64,000 nt of DNA from Aurantiacibacter odishensis (GTDB lineage: Bacteria; Pseudomonadota; Alphaproteobacteria; Sphingomonadales; Sphingomonadaceae). The DNA lies in NCBI RefSeq assembly GCF_003605195.1, contig NZ_QYOS01000025.1, positions 620,001 to 684,000 on the forward strand. The letters are read 5' to 3'. Both the position numbers and the translations under genes were made by a program. Of the stretch, positions 50,778 to 60,565 are shown one piece after another; within the stretch, counting starts at the first letter, position 1; each line of letters opens with the position of its first letter. Under the pieces are notes generated by a model. The model made no database searches, was not told the origin of the DNA, and saw nothing but the letters and a program-made list of their open reading frames with translations.

Positions 50778-51749
50778 TCAATGCGCCGTTCCGGACGCTG
50801 CCGCGCTCAACAGGTCTGCCGCCCGATCGGCACGCAGCGTATCGAAACCCTCGGGAAGCGAAATGTCCGGGTGCAGGTAGAGAAACTGCTCCTCCACCGC
50901 ACTCTGACCAAGGCCGGCGGCCCGCAGCGAAATGGCAAGCCTCGCGCAATGGTTCTCGCCGAGGGAGAGGACGACAACGTCGCGCTCCTGCTCGCAGGCC
51001 ATCGCCAGCGCTGTCGAGAAGAGTGAAAGCCCGGCGTGGTCTATCGACAGTGCACGACTGGCTTTCGACCCCATGGCCAACACCAGTCTTGTCATCCTGC
51101 CGATGCGTCGCTCGGCTTCGTCGAAATTTTCGCGGAGCCGGTCACAAACCGTCTTTGCCTGACCGTCAAGTTCACCTTGCGATCTCTTCAGCGCCTTGGT
51201 GGCTGCGTGGAACAACTCCGCTGGCAACTCTTCAAGGGGAAGTTCCATTCGCCGGACTTTCCGCATGAAGCGGGCCTGTGCCGCGACCACACCCATCGCA
51301 GCGGCCGCAAGAGCCTCGTCACTCGATGCTGCCAGTTCCTGCATAAGCGGCGACAGCACCGGGTCGATACCGCTGCGCGCGTTCAGCCGATCGGCCAGTT
51401 GCGCTTCGATCGCAAGTGCATGCGCGTGTCCAAGGAACGCCGCGTCTTCCAGCAAAGTGCCTGCCAGCGCATCCTCGCGATCCGTCACAAAGGCGTTGCG
51501 GTCTTCGGCCTCGATTTCCGCGGCAAGTTCGAACAGCATTTGCCGGGCGAGGTGCAGCATTATCCCGCGGATGCGGGCGATAACCTCGTCGCTGAATAGC
51601 GCATGGTCGTCGTTGGCAAGCAGGTGGCGCAGGATCGGGCGCGCCGTGGACAGGATCACATCGCCCTGCGCCAGTTCGCCCCGCAGCATGTCCTCGACGG
51701 ATTGTGCGTAAGGGCCTGCGGATGAAGAGTCGTTCATACGTTCGGCCAT
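50778..51749 (-). CDS. Helical protein of unknown function
   Basis: A 323-residue, Ala/Leu/Glu-rich, almost wholly helical protein with no membrane segment or signal peptide. Conserved-looking stretches include FSDEVIARIRGIMLHLARQML, DDALAGTLLEDAAFLGHAHALA-like helices and FMRKVRRMELPLEELP. The overall feel is of the helical DUF2336-type proteins found beside alphaproteobacterial kinases, but I cannot confirm that family. The start is ATG 51749, or ATG 51737. Its tight spacing to the kinase-like gene (4 bases) suggests they act together. Confidence 0.6.
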   Translation of the reverse strand: MAERMNDSSSAGPYAQSVEDMLRGELAQGDVILSTARPILRHLLANDDHALFSDEVIARIRGIMLHLARQMLFELAAEIEAEDRNAFVTDREDALAGTLLEDAAFLGHAHALAIEAQLADRLNARSGIDPVLSPLMQELAASSDEALAAAAMGVVAAQARFMRKVRRMELPLEELPAELFHAATKALKRSQGELDGQAKTVCDRLRENFDEAERRIGRMTRLVLAMGSKASRALSIDHAGLSLFSTALAMACEQERDVVVLSLGENHCARLAISLRAAGLGQSAVEEQFLYLHPDISLPEGFDTLRADRAADLLSAAASGTAH

Positions 51750-51772
51750 AGTGCAGCTTGGTTAAACCCGCG

Positions 51773-52924
51773 TTAGCTTCGTGGCGGAATGATGTTGGCG
51801 AAAAGCACCAGCAATCCTGCGAGCATGATGGCAAGTTCAGGCGACGCAAGTGAGGCAACGATGGCCAGAAAGCCGCCAATCACCATCCTGTCGCGCAGCG
51901 GCTCGAGCCATGCCGGCAGCCCGCGCCTGTCCAGCAGCAGCAACGCCGAGCCAAGAACGAGTGGCGGGAAAACGCTTCGATGCGCGAGGCTGTCGATGGC
52001 AAGAATACCCAGCGCAAGAAGAGCCGCATCAACGGCATAGCCTAGCCAGGGCCAGTGTCGCAATTTCCCGAAAGGTGCGACCGCAAGGGCTCCTAGTGCG
52101 AGAAAGAATTCGACCACCGGCACACTCAGAGCAATCAGCGCAAAACCGAGGACGGGCCGCTCGTAAAGCCCTGATGCAATGCCGCCCCCTAGCATCAGTC
52201 CGGCCAGCACAAGCAATCCGGACCGGATGTATGGCAAATCCAGAAGGCGCCTTGTCGGTCCGGTGGCCAGAAACCGGGCGATCCAGCGAGATAACCTTGC
52301 GGGCGAAGTCTCTCGCAAATGCCTGCGTTGCCACGCGAGAGTTTGCGCTGCTGCCGCTTCCGGCGTAGAAACCAGCGTCCACCCGCCGTTGTCCAGCGCG
52401 TCATCCGCAAGGCGCGCCTCTGGCAAGCGGTGCTGCAGGGCAATCCGCAGCAGGGCGCCATGCGGAGCGATATCCTCCGGCAAATCAGCCAGCTTCCCCA
52501 GCAGGTGCCCCGGAACCGTCATCGACCCTGCCCATGCACGATCGAGGTCCACGCGCTCGAACCCGGCGCTGGCCCCCGGGCCTGCCGAAACGACGAGGAT
52601 CCGGTCTCCTTCGGCGCGCAGCAATTCCAGCGCGACGCGGGATTCGGGTAACAAACCCGGCTGCAGGACCATCAGGCTGTCATCGTCGCGAATGATGCCG
52701 GGCAGCGCATGGGCGCTCGATATGACATGGTATTTCAGGCCCATACGCTCGGCAGCGTGGCGCAGTTCAATGCCTTCGGGCGATGCCCCGTTGCCGAACG
52801 CTGTGACGCTCTTGCAGCCTGCCTCGCGCGCGAACAGCAATTGCCGGTGCGCGATGGTCTTGCCGGCGACTTTGGGCGAAGGCCCCTCACCCGGCTGCGG
52901 TATCGCGATCAGCGCGGCGCGCAT
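51773..52924 (-). CDS. Nucleotidyltransferase-like domain fused to a membrane domain, unknown function
   Basis: A 383-residue protein. The N-terminal third resembles a sugar-nucleotidyltransferase fold: IPQPGEGPSPKVAGKTIAHRQ followed by LLFAREAGCKSVTAFGNG parallels the usual LAAGxGxR...KPL...G pattern, though the GxGxR loop is altered. The C-terminal part, from about residue 230, has about five membrane segments (SGLLVLAGLMLGGGIASGLY; VLGFALIALSVPVVEFFLAL). The layout recalls bifunctional nucleotidyltransferase/CDP-alcohol phosphatidyltransferases, but the DGxxAR...D motif is absent. The function is unknown; the gene may be a degenerate or new relative. Confidence 0.5.
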   Translation of the reverse strand: MRAALIAIPQPGEGPSPKVAGKTIAHRQLLFAREAGCKSVTAFGNGASPEGIELRHAAERMGLKYHVISSAHALPGIIRDDDSLMVLQPGLLPESRVALELLRAEGDRILVVSAGPGASAGFERVDLDRAWAGSMTVPGHLLGKLADLPEDIAPHGALLRIALQHRLPEARLADDALDNGGWTLVSTPEAAAAQTLAWQRRHLRETSPARLSRWIARFLATGPTRRLLDLPYIRSGLLVLAGLMLGGGIASGLYERPVLGFALIALSVPVVEFFLALGALAVAPFGKLRHWPWLGYAVDAALLALGILAIDSLAHRSVFPPLVLGSALLLLDRRGLPAWLEPLRDRMVIGGFLAIVASLASPELAIMLAGLLVLFANIIPPRS

Positions 52925-53089
52925 GGGGTGTCGTTCGTGGTCGGCATGGGGCCTAGCTAGGGCGCATGCGCCCCACTGCCAAGATGGCGAAGCGAGCCTG
53001 CGGACAAAATGACCGCCGTGTGCGCTACGCGGTGGGTTTTAACCATTTCCCCTGCTCCCAAGGCGTTTACGGTGTGTTAAGGACACGAA

Positions 53090-55657
53090 ATGAGCCGCAG
53101 ACAGAACCTTGTGACGGGGCAGGACGATACTGCCCGGGATACCTTTGACGAAACCCCGGTAGACCGGGAGGAAGCCTACGAAACCTCTCAAGAACAGGCT
53201 TTCGAGGAAGAACATTGGGAAGATGAGCCGGCCAGACCGAAGGCGACCTGGCTCGCACCGGCGCTCACCATAGGGGCGGCGGTAGTCTGGACGGCGTTCT
53301 TCGGGTGGGTGCATCACCGGGAAATTCTGGCAGGCGCTACGCCGGAGCGCTGGATTGAATGGATCGTGCAATGGTCGGTGCCACTGGTCCTGCTCGCGGG
53401 TCTCTATCTCATCGGCATGCGGAACAGTCGCCGAGAGGCGAATCGCTTCACTGATGCGGCACGCGCGCTGGCGGACGAGTCGGCCCGCCTGGAAAGCCGT
53501 CTGCTGGTGGTTAACCGCGAACTCGCCCTCGCCCGCGATTTCATCGAAGCGCAATCACGCGATCTCGAAAGCCTCGGTCGTATCGCGGCGGAGCGTCTTT
53601 CGACCAACGCTGATCGTCTTCAGGACCTTATTCGCGACAATTCAGCCCAAGTGGAGAACATCGGCAACGTCAGCGATTCGGCCGTTTCCAACATGGAGCG
53701 GCTCCGCGACCAGTTGCCGGTCCTCACCAATTCGGCGCGTGACCTCAATAACCAGTTGGGCAACGCCGGCAACAATGCTCAGGAACAGGTTGATGGACTG
53801 ATCGCTTCGTTCGAGCGTCTGAACGGCTTTCAGGAAACAGGGGAAGCCCATGTCGCGAAGATTGGAGCGAAGGTCGAGGACACGCTTGCCGCGTTCGAGG
53901 ATCAGCTGGCAAAGCTGGGCGAACTGGCCGGTCAGAGGTTTGACCGCCTGCGAGCAAACAGCGACGAATTCCGCCGCCAGCTCGACAACGACGAAGAACG
54001 CGTTTTCGATGCGATCGCCACCCGCTCCGAAGCGCTGGCCAAGCAGTTGCAGGATGATGCGGATGCCATGCACGAGCGGGAGGCTGCTGCGGCAACCGCA
54101 ATGCGCGAACGCCTTGCTGCCCTTCGCCTGGAGGGCGAGAAACTGGTTGGCGGCCTCGACACCGGCCAGTCCGCGGCCATCAAGCGCTGGTCCGATGCGA
54201 TCTCCGCGCTCGAAGATCGCATGAAGCAGGTCCTCGAAGGCGTGGTGAGGCTGGACGAGTCCGCCATGACCAACGCACGCATGCGGCTCGTTGCCCTGAA
54301 CGACGAAGCCGCGAAAGTGGACCAGCGTCTTGGCGATGCGATGGACGCATTCCAGGCTGATTTCGAAAAGCGTCGCCAGGCATATGCCACGGCGCAGGAA
54401 GAGGCGCTTTCCGCACTTGCCGCGCGCATCGCCCAATTCGACAGCGAATTGAGCGAACGGCAAGAGGAACATCTTGCTCACGTCGCCGGTCTGGCCGAGC
54501 GCGGCGAAGCACTGGCGGGACGGTTGGTCACGCTGGACGAGCGCCTCGTCAACCTCAGGTCGCAAACCGATGACACGCAGGACAAGGTGGTTGCCGCGAC
54601 AGAAGCCCTCTCCGATCGTCTGTCGCAGAGCCGCGCCGTTCTCGACGAAAGCGGGCAGTTCATTACGCGCCTCACCGATGACAGCGTTCGCTTGTTGGAA
54701 ATCATCCGTTCCAGCGCCGATCATTCCGAAGGCGCACTGTCCAGCGCCGTTGCCGGTGCGGAAAACCGTCTGAACACCTTCGGCGCGACCGCGCGTGAGC
54801 TGCATGGCCTGATCCAGGATGCGGAAACGCGCGGGGCCAAACTTGCAGACCAGTTGGCGCAAACCCGCGAAACCGGCAGTGCCTCGCTGGAACAGATGGG
54901 TGACCTGGAAAGCCAGCTCGGCAAGGTCAGCAGCGAAGCGGAAAGGCTGGCAGAGCGCACGTCGCGCGAGCTTCGAGACGCCATCGACATGCTGACCAAG
55001 GCATCGACAGAAGTGCTCGAAAACCTGCGCGGGGAACAGGCGCAGGGCGTTGCGAACATGGCGGAAGAGCTTGCAGAAGCCAGTCGCGAGCAACTCGCTT
55101 CTGCGATGCGCCGCCATGCGGAAGAGACTATCGCAGAGCTGGAAAAAGCGACCTCACGCGCCGATACGGCGGGACGCCAAACCGCCGAGCAACTGCGTGA
55201 ACAACTCGAGCAGGTAAACGAACTCGCAGCCAACCTTGAAGGCCGCGTGCGATATGCGCGCGAACGGGCCGAGGAGCAGATCAACAACGACTTCTCGCGT
55301 CGAATGGCCCTGATCACGGAAGCGCTCAATTCCAGCGCCATCGACATTGCCAAGGCCTTCGACAACGATATCGGCGACACGCAATGGGCGCATTATCTGC
55401 GCGGCGATCGCGGTATCTTCACGCGGCGCGCGGTGAAGCTGCTCGACAACAACGAGGCGCGTCAGGTGAGCGCCGTCTATTCCGAAGACGCGGAATTCCG
55501 CGAAACGGTAAACCGCTACATCCACGATTTCGAGGCGATGCTGCGGGGCGTGCTGTCGACAAGGGATGGCAACGCCATGGCCGTCACCCTGCTCTCAAGC
55601 GACATGGGCAAGCTCTACGTTGCGCTGGCACAGGCGATAGACCGCCTGCGCGACTAA
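53090..55657 (+). CDS. TipN-like membrane-anchored coiled-coil polarity protein
   Basis: An 855-residue protein. An acidic, disordered N-terminus (about 50 residues) precedes two membrane helices (about 54-74 and 90-110). About 650 residues of coiled coil with heptad-like Leu/Ala/Glu patterns follow, then a conserved globular tail (THWAHYLRGDRG-like, IFTRRAVKLLDNNEARQ, RYIHDFEAMLRG). Length and architecture match TipN, the Caulobacter new-pole marker (888 residues) that directs flagellum placement and chromosome segregation. Sequence identity is not checked, so orthology is inference. AAGGA precedes the ATG at 53090. Confidence 0.7.
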   Translation: MSRRQNLVTGQDDTARDTFDETPVDREEAYETSQEQAFEEEHWEDEPARPKATWLAPALTIGAAVVWTAFFGWVHHREILAGATPERWIEWIVQWSVPLVLLAGLYLIGMRNSRREANRFTDAARALADESARLESRLLVVNRELALARDFIEAQSRDLESLGRIAAERLSTNADRLQDLIRDNSAQVENIGNVSDSAVSNMERLRDQLPVLTNSARDLNNQLGNAGNNAQEQVDGLIASFERLNGFQETGEAHVAKIGAKVEDTLAAFEDQLAKLGELAGQRFDRLRANSDEFRRQLDNDEERVFDAIATRSEALAKQLQDDADAMHEREAAAATAMRERLAALRLEGEKLVGGLDTGQSAAIKRWSDAISALEDRMKQVLEGVVRLDESAMTNARMRLVALNDEAAKVDQRLGDAMDAFQADFEKRRQAYATAQEEALSALAARIAQFDSELSERQEEHLAHVAGLAERGEALAGRLVTLDERLVNLRSQTDDTQDKVVAATEALSDRLSQSRAVLDESGQFITRLTDDSVRLLEIIRSSADHSEGALSSAVAGAENRLNTFGATARELHGLIQDAETRGAKLADQLAQTRETGSASLEQMGDLESQLGKVSSEAERLAERTSRELRDAIDMLTKASTEVLENLRGEQAQGVANMAEELAEASREQLASAMRRHAEETIAELEKATSRADTAGRQTAEQLREQLEQVNELAANLEGRVRYARERAEEQINNDFSRRMALITEALNSSAIDIAKAFDNDIGDTQWAHYLRGDRGIFTRRAVKLLDNNEARQVSAVYSEDAEFRETVNRYIHDFEAMLRGVLSTRDGNAMAVTLLSSDMGKLYVALAQAIDRLRD

Positions 55658-55664
55658 CAGAGAC

Positions 55665-55946
55665 TTACTCCGGCGGCGGGCTAAGCTGGCCGAGCAGGTC
55701 GATATCCTGCACCGTGATCCAGCCTTGCGAGTAATTGGCGACGAAGAAAGCTGTCAGCACGGCCGCCAGTATCGTCGCCCGCATGCTCAACCGGCCCGGC
55801 CGGAAATTGACCGGCGCGCTGTCCGCCTGTCCGGGCACCAGCCTGTCGCCCGTTTCGTCCGGAGTTCGGAGGCCGAATGGCAGCAGGACGAAAGCGCTCA
55901 TTACCCAGAACAGGGCGTAGATTGCGATGATCGAAGTTATCTGCAC
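55665..55946 (-). CDS. DUF1467 family membrane protein
   Basis: A 93-residue protein with two membrane helices (SIIAIYALFWVMSAFVLLPFG and MRATILAAVLTAFFVANYS). Between them are the family motif LRTPDETGD and a short loop, with a short tail at the end. DUF1467 is restricted to alphaproteobacteria and usually sits downstream of complex I-linked genes and RNase J, as here. The start is GTG at 55946, 3 bases after the rnj stop. Function is unknown. Confidence 0.88.
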   Translation of the reverse strand: MQITSIIAIYALFWVMSAFVLLPFGLRTPDETGDRLVPGQADSAPVNFRPGRLSMRATILAAVLTAFFVANYSQGWITVQDIDLLGQLSPPPE

Positions 55947-55949
55947 GGG

Positions 55950-57599
55950 TTACTCGCCTGCGATTATCACGCGCGTCTGCGGTTTCTTTCCTGACCAGCG
56001 CTGCGCCGCCCGGCGGGCTGCGAGGCGGGCCGCTTCGAGCACTTCCTCCCGGTCTTCCCGTCGGCGGCCCTTCAACTTATGGATGCCTGCAAGAACGTCG
56101 GCTTCGGCCTCCTCGACGAATTCCTCGTAATCTTCATCGAGCGGCAGTCCGATGCCTTCAACGTGCACGCCGCCCGTTTGGTCGAGAATGACGATCAGAA
56201 GGCCGTCGCGCGAAAGGCGCCGGCGCATTGTCACAGCGTCCCCATCGGCTGGCACAATGATATCGCCGTCCAGCACCAGCCTGCCGGTTCGCACTTCCGC
56301 GATCTTGCCCGGCGCGCCTGGAGCTAGTCGCACGATATCGCCGTTTTTCTGGAAGACACTGTGCGCAATTCCGGAGGCCCGACCGAGGCGTGCCTGCTCC
56401 TGCATGTGGCGCACTTCGCCATGCACCGGGACAAGCACATCGGGACGCAGCCAGCCATACAGCGCCTCGAGTTCGGGGCGTCCCGGGTGGCCGGAAACGT
56501 GGATTTCGCTCTGCCGGTCCGTGACCATGATGATGCCGCGCTCGGCCAGCTGGTTCTGCACCCGGCCGATGGCGATATCGTTGCCGGGGATCACGCGACT
56601 GGAAAAAAGAATCACGTCGCCCTCGTCGAGCCCAATGGGATGGCTATCATCGGCGATACGCGAGAGTGCAGCGCGTGGCTCACCCTGCCCGCCCGTCGCG
56701 ATGATCATCACTTCGCCGCGGGGCAGTCCCATGGCGGTGTCGAAATCCACCGTGTCGGGGAAATCGTCGAGGTAGCCGTTGGCGCTGCCAACCTCGATCA
56801 TCCGGTCGAGCGAGCGACCCGCGACACACAGTTGCCGCCCGGTTCGTTGCGCCACGGCACCCAATGTCTTCAGGCGCGCCACGTTGGAGGCGAAAGTCGT
56901 GACCAACACGCGTTTGCCGCGATGTTTCTGCACCTCTTCCAGCAGGCCCGCGTAAACCGCACCCTCGCTGCCCGACGGGACAGGATTGAAGACGTTCGTG
57001 GAGTCGCAGACGAGAGCCAGCACGCCCTGGTCGCCGATGGCCGTCAGTTCTTCCTCGGTCGCGGGGGTGCCGATCTGGGGGTCGTCATCCAGCTTCCAGT
57101 CGCCGGTGTGGAATACGCGGCCAAAGGGGGTGTCGATCAGCAGCGCATTCCCCTCCGCAATCGAGTGGGCAAGCGGGATGTAGGTGATCGAGAACGGGCC
57201 GAGTTCGAATTCGCCGTGGTCTTCCTCGATCACGTGCAATTCCACTTCGCGGGTCAACCCCGCCTCGTCCAGCTTGCGCACGATGAGATCGGCGGTGAAA
57301 GGCGTCGCATAGAGCGGCACGCCAAGGTCTGCCGCGAAATAGGGGATCGCGCCGATATGATCCTCGTGCGCGTGGGTGAGCACGATGCCGAGCAGATCCT
57401 TCGCACGTTCCTCGATGAATTCGGGGTCGGCGAACATCAGTTCGGTGCCGGGATATTCGGCCTGGCCGAAGCTCATCCCAAGGTCCACCATCAGCCACTT
57501 GCCCTGGCATCCGTAGAGATTGACGTTCATGCCAATCTCGCCCGATCCCCCCAGGGCCAGGAACAGCAATTCGTCTTGCGGGGTAAAATCTTTCTTCAT
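55950..57599 (-). CDS. rnj: Ribonuclease J
   Basis: Zinc-dependent beta-CASP ribonuclease with endo- and 5'-exonuclease activity in RNA decay and rRNA maturation. The 549-residue product has [19 protein letters not shown], the metal motif [13 protein letters not shown] (76-81 and following), [11 protein letters not shown] and [18 protein letters not shown]. The beta-CASP region contains [11 protein letters not shown]. The length is that of alphaproteobacterial RNase J. Its start overlaps the coaX stop by 4 bases. Confidence 0.96.
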   Translation of the reverse strand: MKKDFTPQDELLFLALGGSGEIGMNVNLYGCQGKWLMVDLGMSFGQAEYPGTELMFADPEFIEERAKDLLGIVLTHAHEDHIGAIPYFAADLGVPLYATPFTADLIVRKLDEAGLTREVELHVIEEDHGEFELGPFSITYIPLAHSIAEGNALLIDTPFGRVFHTGDWKLDDDPQIGTPATEEELTAIGDQGVLALVCDSTNVFNPVPSGSEGAVYAGLLEEVQKHRGKRVLVTTFASNVARLKTLGAVAQRTGRQLCVAGRSLDRMIEVGSANGYLDDFPDTVDFDTAMGLPRGEVMIIATGGQGEPRAALSRIADDSHPIGLDEGDVILFSSRVIPGNDIAIGRVQNQLAERGIIMVTDRQSEIHVSGHPGRPELEALYGWLRPDVLVPVHGEVRHMQEQARLGRASGIAHSVFQKNGDIVRLAPGAPGKIAEVRTGRLVLDGDIIVPADGDAVTMRRRLSRDGLLIVILDQTGGVHVEGIGLPLDEDYEEFVEEAEADVLAGIHKLKGRRREDREEVLEAARLAARRAAQRWSGKKPQTRVIIAGE

Positions 57600-58375
57600 G
57601 TCGCTCCAGCGCGCTCGGCCAGGATTTGCAGGCCGCGAATGGTAAGGTCGGCGTCAATCACGTCGAATATGTCGGTTTTCTGGTCGAACAGGATGGCAAG
57701 TCCCCCGGTCGCCACCACTTTCACCGGGCGGCCGATTTCCGCTTTCATGCGCTCTATCAGCCCCTCCATCATCGCCACATACCCCCAAAAGACCCCGATC
57801 AGCATCTGGTCTTCGGTGTTGCGGCCGATCACGCTGGACGTCTTCGGCGCAGCGATGGCGATGCGCGGAAGCTTCGCGGTCTTGCCTACGAGTGCATCAA
57901 GCGAAAGATTGATGCCGGGCGCGATGATGCCGCCCTTGTAGGCACCGTTGAAGTCCACCGCCTCGAACTTCGTCGCCGTGCCGAAATCGACCACGATCAT
58001 GTCTCCGCCCACCATCTCATGCGCGGCGATGCAATTGAGTGCGCGGTCTGCGCCAAGCGTGTGGGGCTGCTCGACGTCGATCTCGAAATTCCACGCCGCC
58101 TTGCCCTGCCCGGCGATCAGCGGCTCGATGCCGAAATACTTCGAGGCCAGCACCGTAAGGTTGTGATCGGCACGCGGCACGACGGAGCCGAAGATAATGC
58201 TGGTCACTTCGCCTCGTTCGATCCCCTCCATCGAAAGCAGTTGCAGCAGCCAGGTGGCGTATTCGTCCCCCGTGCGACGACCATCAGTGGCGATGCGCCA
58301 GCGCGCGCGAATGTCCTTGCCCTCGAAAAGGGCGAAAACGACATTCGTATTGCCGACATCGACTGCGAGCAGCAT
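57596..58375 (-). CDS. coaX: Type III pantothenate kinase
   Basis: Phosphorylates pantothenate, the first step of coenzyme A synthesis; this type is not feedback-inhibited by CoA. The 259-residue product starts [18 protein letters not shown]. It has [35 protein letters not shown] and ATGGLA. I start it at the ATG at 58375, which overlaps the birA stop (TGATG); a longer frame lies inside birA. The birA-coaX-rnj order is conserved in the group. Confidence 0.95.
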   Translation of the reverse strand: MLLAVDVGNTNVVFALFEGKDIRARWRIATDGRRTGDEYATWLLQLLSMEGIERGEVTSIIFGSVVPRADHNLTVLASKYFGIEPLIAGQGKAAWNFEIDVEQPHTLGADRALNCIAAHEMVGGDMIVVDFGTATKFEAVDFNGAYKGGIIAPGINLSLDALVGKTAKLPRIAIAAPKTSSVIGRNTEDQMLIGVFWGYVAMMEGLIERMKAEIGRPVKVVATGGLAILFDQKTDIFDVIDADLTIRGLQILAERAGAT

Positions 58376-59100
58376 CAGCGTTCCTCCAGCGTTACATCGC
58401 CTGCGTGGACAATATGTGTGGTGCCATCGGGCAGGCGCAAGCGTAGCGCTCCATCGTCCGTCAGGCCATCGTAGGTACCGGACAGCACGCTTCCGCCTGC
58501 ATCGTGGACCGACAGCGGCGTACCGGGCTTGTGCGCGGCGGCTTTCCAGCGGTTGGTGATCGGCCCTGCCCCGAATTCGCGCCACCGCTGCAATTCCGTC
58601 GCGAACTGCGCGGAGAGTGCGCTTGCGAATGCATCGCGAGCCGGGGCTGGCCCACTATCCGAGAGCGACCTCACCTTCCTGTCCGTGATTTCCGGCGCTG
58701 CGGCAAGGTTTACACCGATGCCGATCACAGCATGGCCACGCTCGCATTCGAGCAAGAGCCCGCAGAACTTTGCGCAATCAAGCAAGACATCGTTCGGCCA
58801 TTTGAGCATGAGCGCCGAAGGATTGGCCAGCAGCGGTAGCACCGTTTCGTAAACCGCCAGTGCAGCCACGAAGCTGAGCGTGCCGGGCGACGGATCGCGG
58901 TCGTGCAGCCGCACCACGGTGGAGCCCATAAAGTTGCCCGGCGCGTCGATCCAGCTTCTACCCTGCCGCCCCCGCCCCGCAGTCTGACGATCAGCTACAA
59001 GCCAGTAACCTTCCCGCACCAGCTCGCTCGCCGAGAGACGCGCGAGGAGATCGGCATTGGTGCTGCCGGTTTCGGGAACGGTCTCTATCTGCGGGGACAC
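58375..59100 (-). CDS. birA: Biotin--[acetyl-CoA-carboxylase] ligase
   Basis: Attaches biotin to the carboxyl-carrier protein. The 241-residue product has the catalytic core [15 protein letters not shown] (biotinyl-AMP binding), [19 protein letters not shown] and [10 protein letters not shown], plus the C-terminal SH3-like domain. The N-terminal helix-turn-helix of E. coli BirA is missing, so it is a monofunctional ligase that does not repress transcription. The likely start is GTG at 59100, just after the nuoN stop. No strong ribosome-binding site is seen, so coupled translation is likely. Confidence 0.93.
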   Translation of the reverse strand: MSPQIETVPETGSTNADLLARLSASELVREGYWLVADRQTAGRGRQGRSWIDAPGNFMGSTVVRLHDRDPSPGTLSFVAALAVYETVLPLLANPSALMLKWPNDVLLDCAKFCGLLLECERGHAVIGIGVNLAAAPEITDRKVRSLSDSGPAPARDAFASALSAQFATELQRWREFGAGPITNRWKAAAHKPGTPLSVHDAGGSVLSGTYDGLTDDGALRLRLPDGTTHIVHAGDVTLEER

Positions 59101-59101
59101 A

Positions 59102-60565
59102 TCAGAACGCGACGGCGAGCGAGGCTGCTGCCATGTCTGCAAGGCCGCCCAGCCAGCCCGTCAGCAGGTAGCCCAGTGGCGACACCAGTACGCCGCAGAT
59201 CAACAGCAGCGCCCAGTGCGGCGCATCGCCCTTGCCCGTCACCGTTCCGGCAGGCTCATCGAAGAACATCACCTTGACGATCTTGATGTAGTAGAACGCG
59301 CCGATCACCGAAGCGGCGATCCCGATTGCAGCGAGCACGATCAGGTCTGCCTGAACCGCAGCCTGGAACACCACGAACTTGCCCCAGAAGCCGAACAGCG
59401 GCGGAATGCCTGCAAGGCTGAACATCAGCGCCATCAGCGCCCATGCAAGGGCCGGACGGGTGGTGGAAAGCCCGGCAAGGTCGGAAATGCCTTCCACCGG
59501 GTTGCCCTCGGCATCGCGCATCAGCAGCACGGCAACGAAGCTGCCGACCGTCATCACGACGTAGATCGCGAGGTAGACCATCATGGCGCTGGCACCGGCC
59601 AGTGTGCCGGTGGCCAGGCCGATCAGGATGAAGCCCACGTTGTTAATGCTGGAATAGGCAAGCAGGCGCTTGACGTTCTGCTGGCCGATCGCACCCAGCG
59701 CGCCGATCACGATGGAGAGCAGCGCGGCAAAGATCACGATCTGCTGCCAGGCAAGCGACTGGCTGCCGAACGCTTCGAGCGAAACACGGGCAAGCAGCGC
59801 GATAGCCGCGACCTTGGGCGCGCTGGCGAAGAACATCGTTACCGGCGTGGGTGCGCCTTCGTAAACGTCGGGCGTCCACATGTGGAACGGCGCGGCGCTG
59901 ATCTTGAAAGCGAGGCCCGCCAGCACGAACGTGAGGCCGAACAACTGGCCGGTCGACAGGCCATCCGAAACCGCAACAGCAATGCCACCGAAATTCGTGG
60001 TGCCGGCAAAGCCGTATGTCAGGCTCATGCCGAACAGCAGAATGCCCGAGGCAAGGCCGCCCAGCACGAAGTACTTGAGGCCCGCTTCCGCGCTTCGCTC
60101 GTCATCGCGCAGGATCGCGGCGAGAACGTAGGCAGCGAGCGAATTGAGTTCGAGACCGATGTAGAGCGTGATGAGATCGGCCGCCGACACCATGATGCTC
60201 ATGCCGAGAGTGGCGAACAGCACCAGGATCGGGAACTCGGCCCGCATGGCGCCAAGGCGCTCGAAGAAACGCGGGGCCACGATCAAGGCCGCACCGGCGG
60301 CAGCGAAGATCATCAGCTTGGCGAGCCCGGCAAAGGCATCGGCACGGAACTGTCCGCCAAAGGCGAGCGTATCGGGGCCGGACCATCCGCCGCAGACCGC
60401 GGGAGCGACGAGTGCGAAGGCTCCGCCCAAAGCAATAGTGGCGGCAATTGAGATGACGCGCGCGCCCTTGTCACCACCCCAGGCGGCGACCAGCAGCAGG
60501 AGCAGGCCGGATACGCCGAGAATGATCTCCGGCGCGATCAGCGAGAGGGAAACGGCATAGTCCAT
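59102..60565 (-). CDS. nuoN: NADH-quinone oxidoreductase subunit N
   Basis: Proton-pumping membrane subunit of complex I. The 487-residue product has 13-14 membrane helices in the antiporter-like fold. Motifs are DLITLYIGLELNSLAAYVL, a conserved Lys-bearing SAPFHMWTPDVYEGAPTPVT, and LLAYSSINNVGFILIG. It overlaps nuoM by 3 bases. Confidence 0.97.
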   Translation of the reverse strand: MDYAVSLSLIAPEIILGVSGLLLLLVAAWGGDKGARVISIAATIALGGAFALVAPAVCGGWSGPDTLAFGGQFRADAFAGLAKLMIFAAAGAALIVAPRFFERLGAMRAEFPILVLFATLGMSIMVSAADLITLYIGLELNSLAAYVLAAILRDDERSAEAGLKYFVLGGLASGILLFGMSLTYGFAGTTNFGGIAVAVSDGLSTGQLFGLTFVLAGLAFKISAAPFHMWTPDVYEGAPTPVTMFFASAPKVAAIALLARVSLEAFGSQSLAWQQIVIFAALLSIVIGALGAIGQQNVKRLLAYSSINNVGFILIGLATGTLAGASAMMVYLAIYVVMTVGSFVAVLLMRDAEGNPVEGISDLAGLSTTRPALAWALMALMFSLAGIPPLFGFWGKFVVFQAAVQADLIVLAAIGIAASVIGAFYYIKIVKVMFFDEPAGTVTGKGDAPHWALLLICGVLVSPLGYLLTGWLGGLADMAAASLAVAF

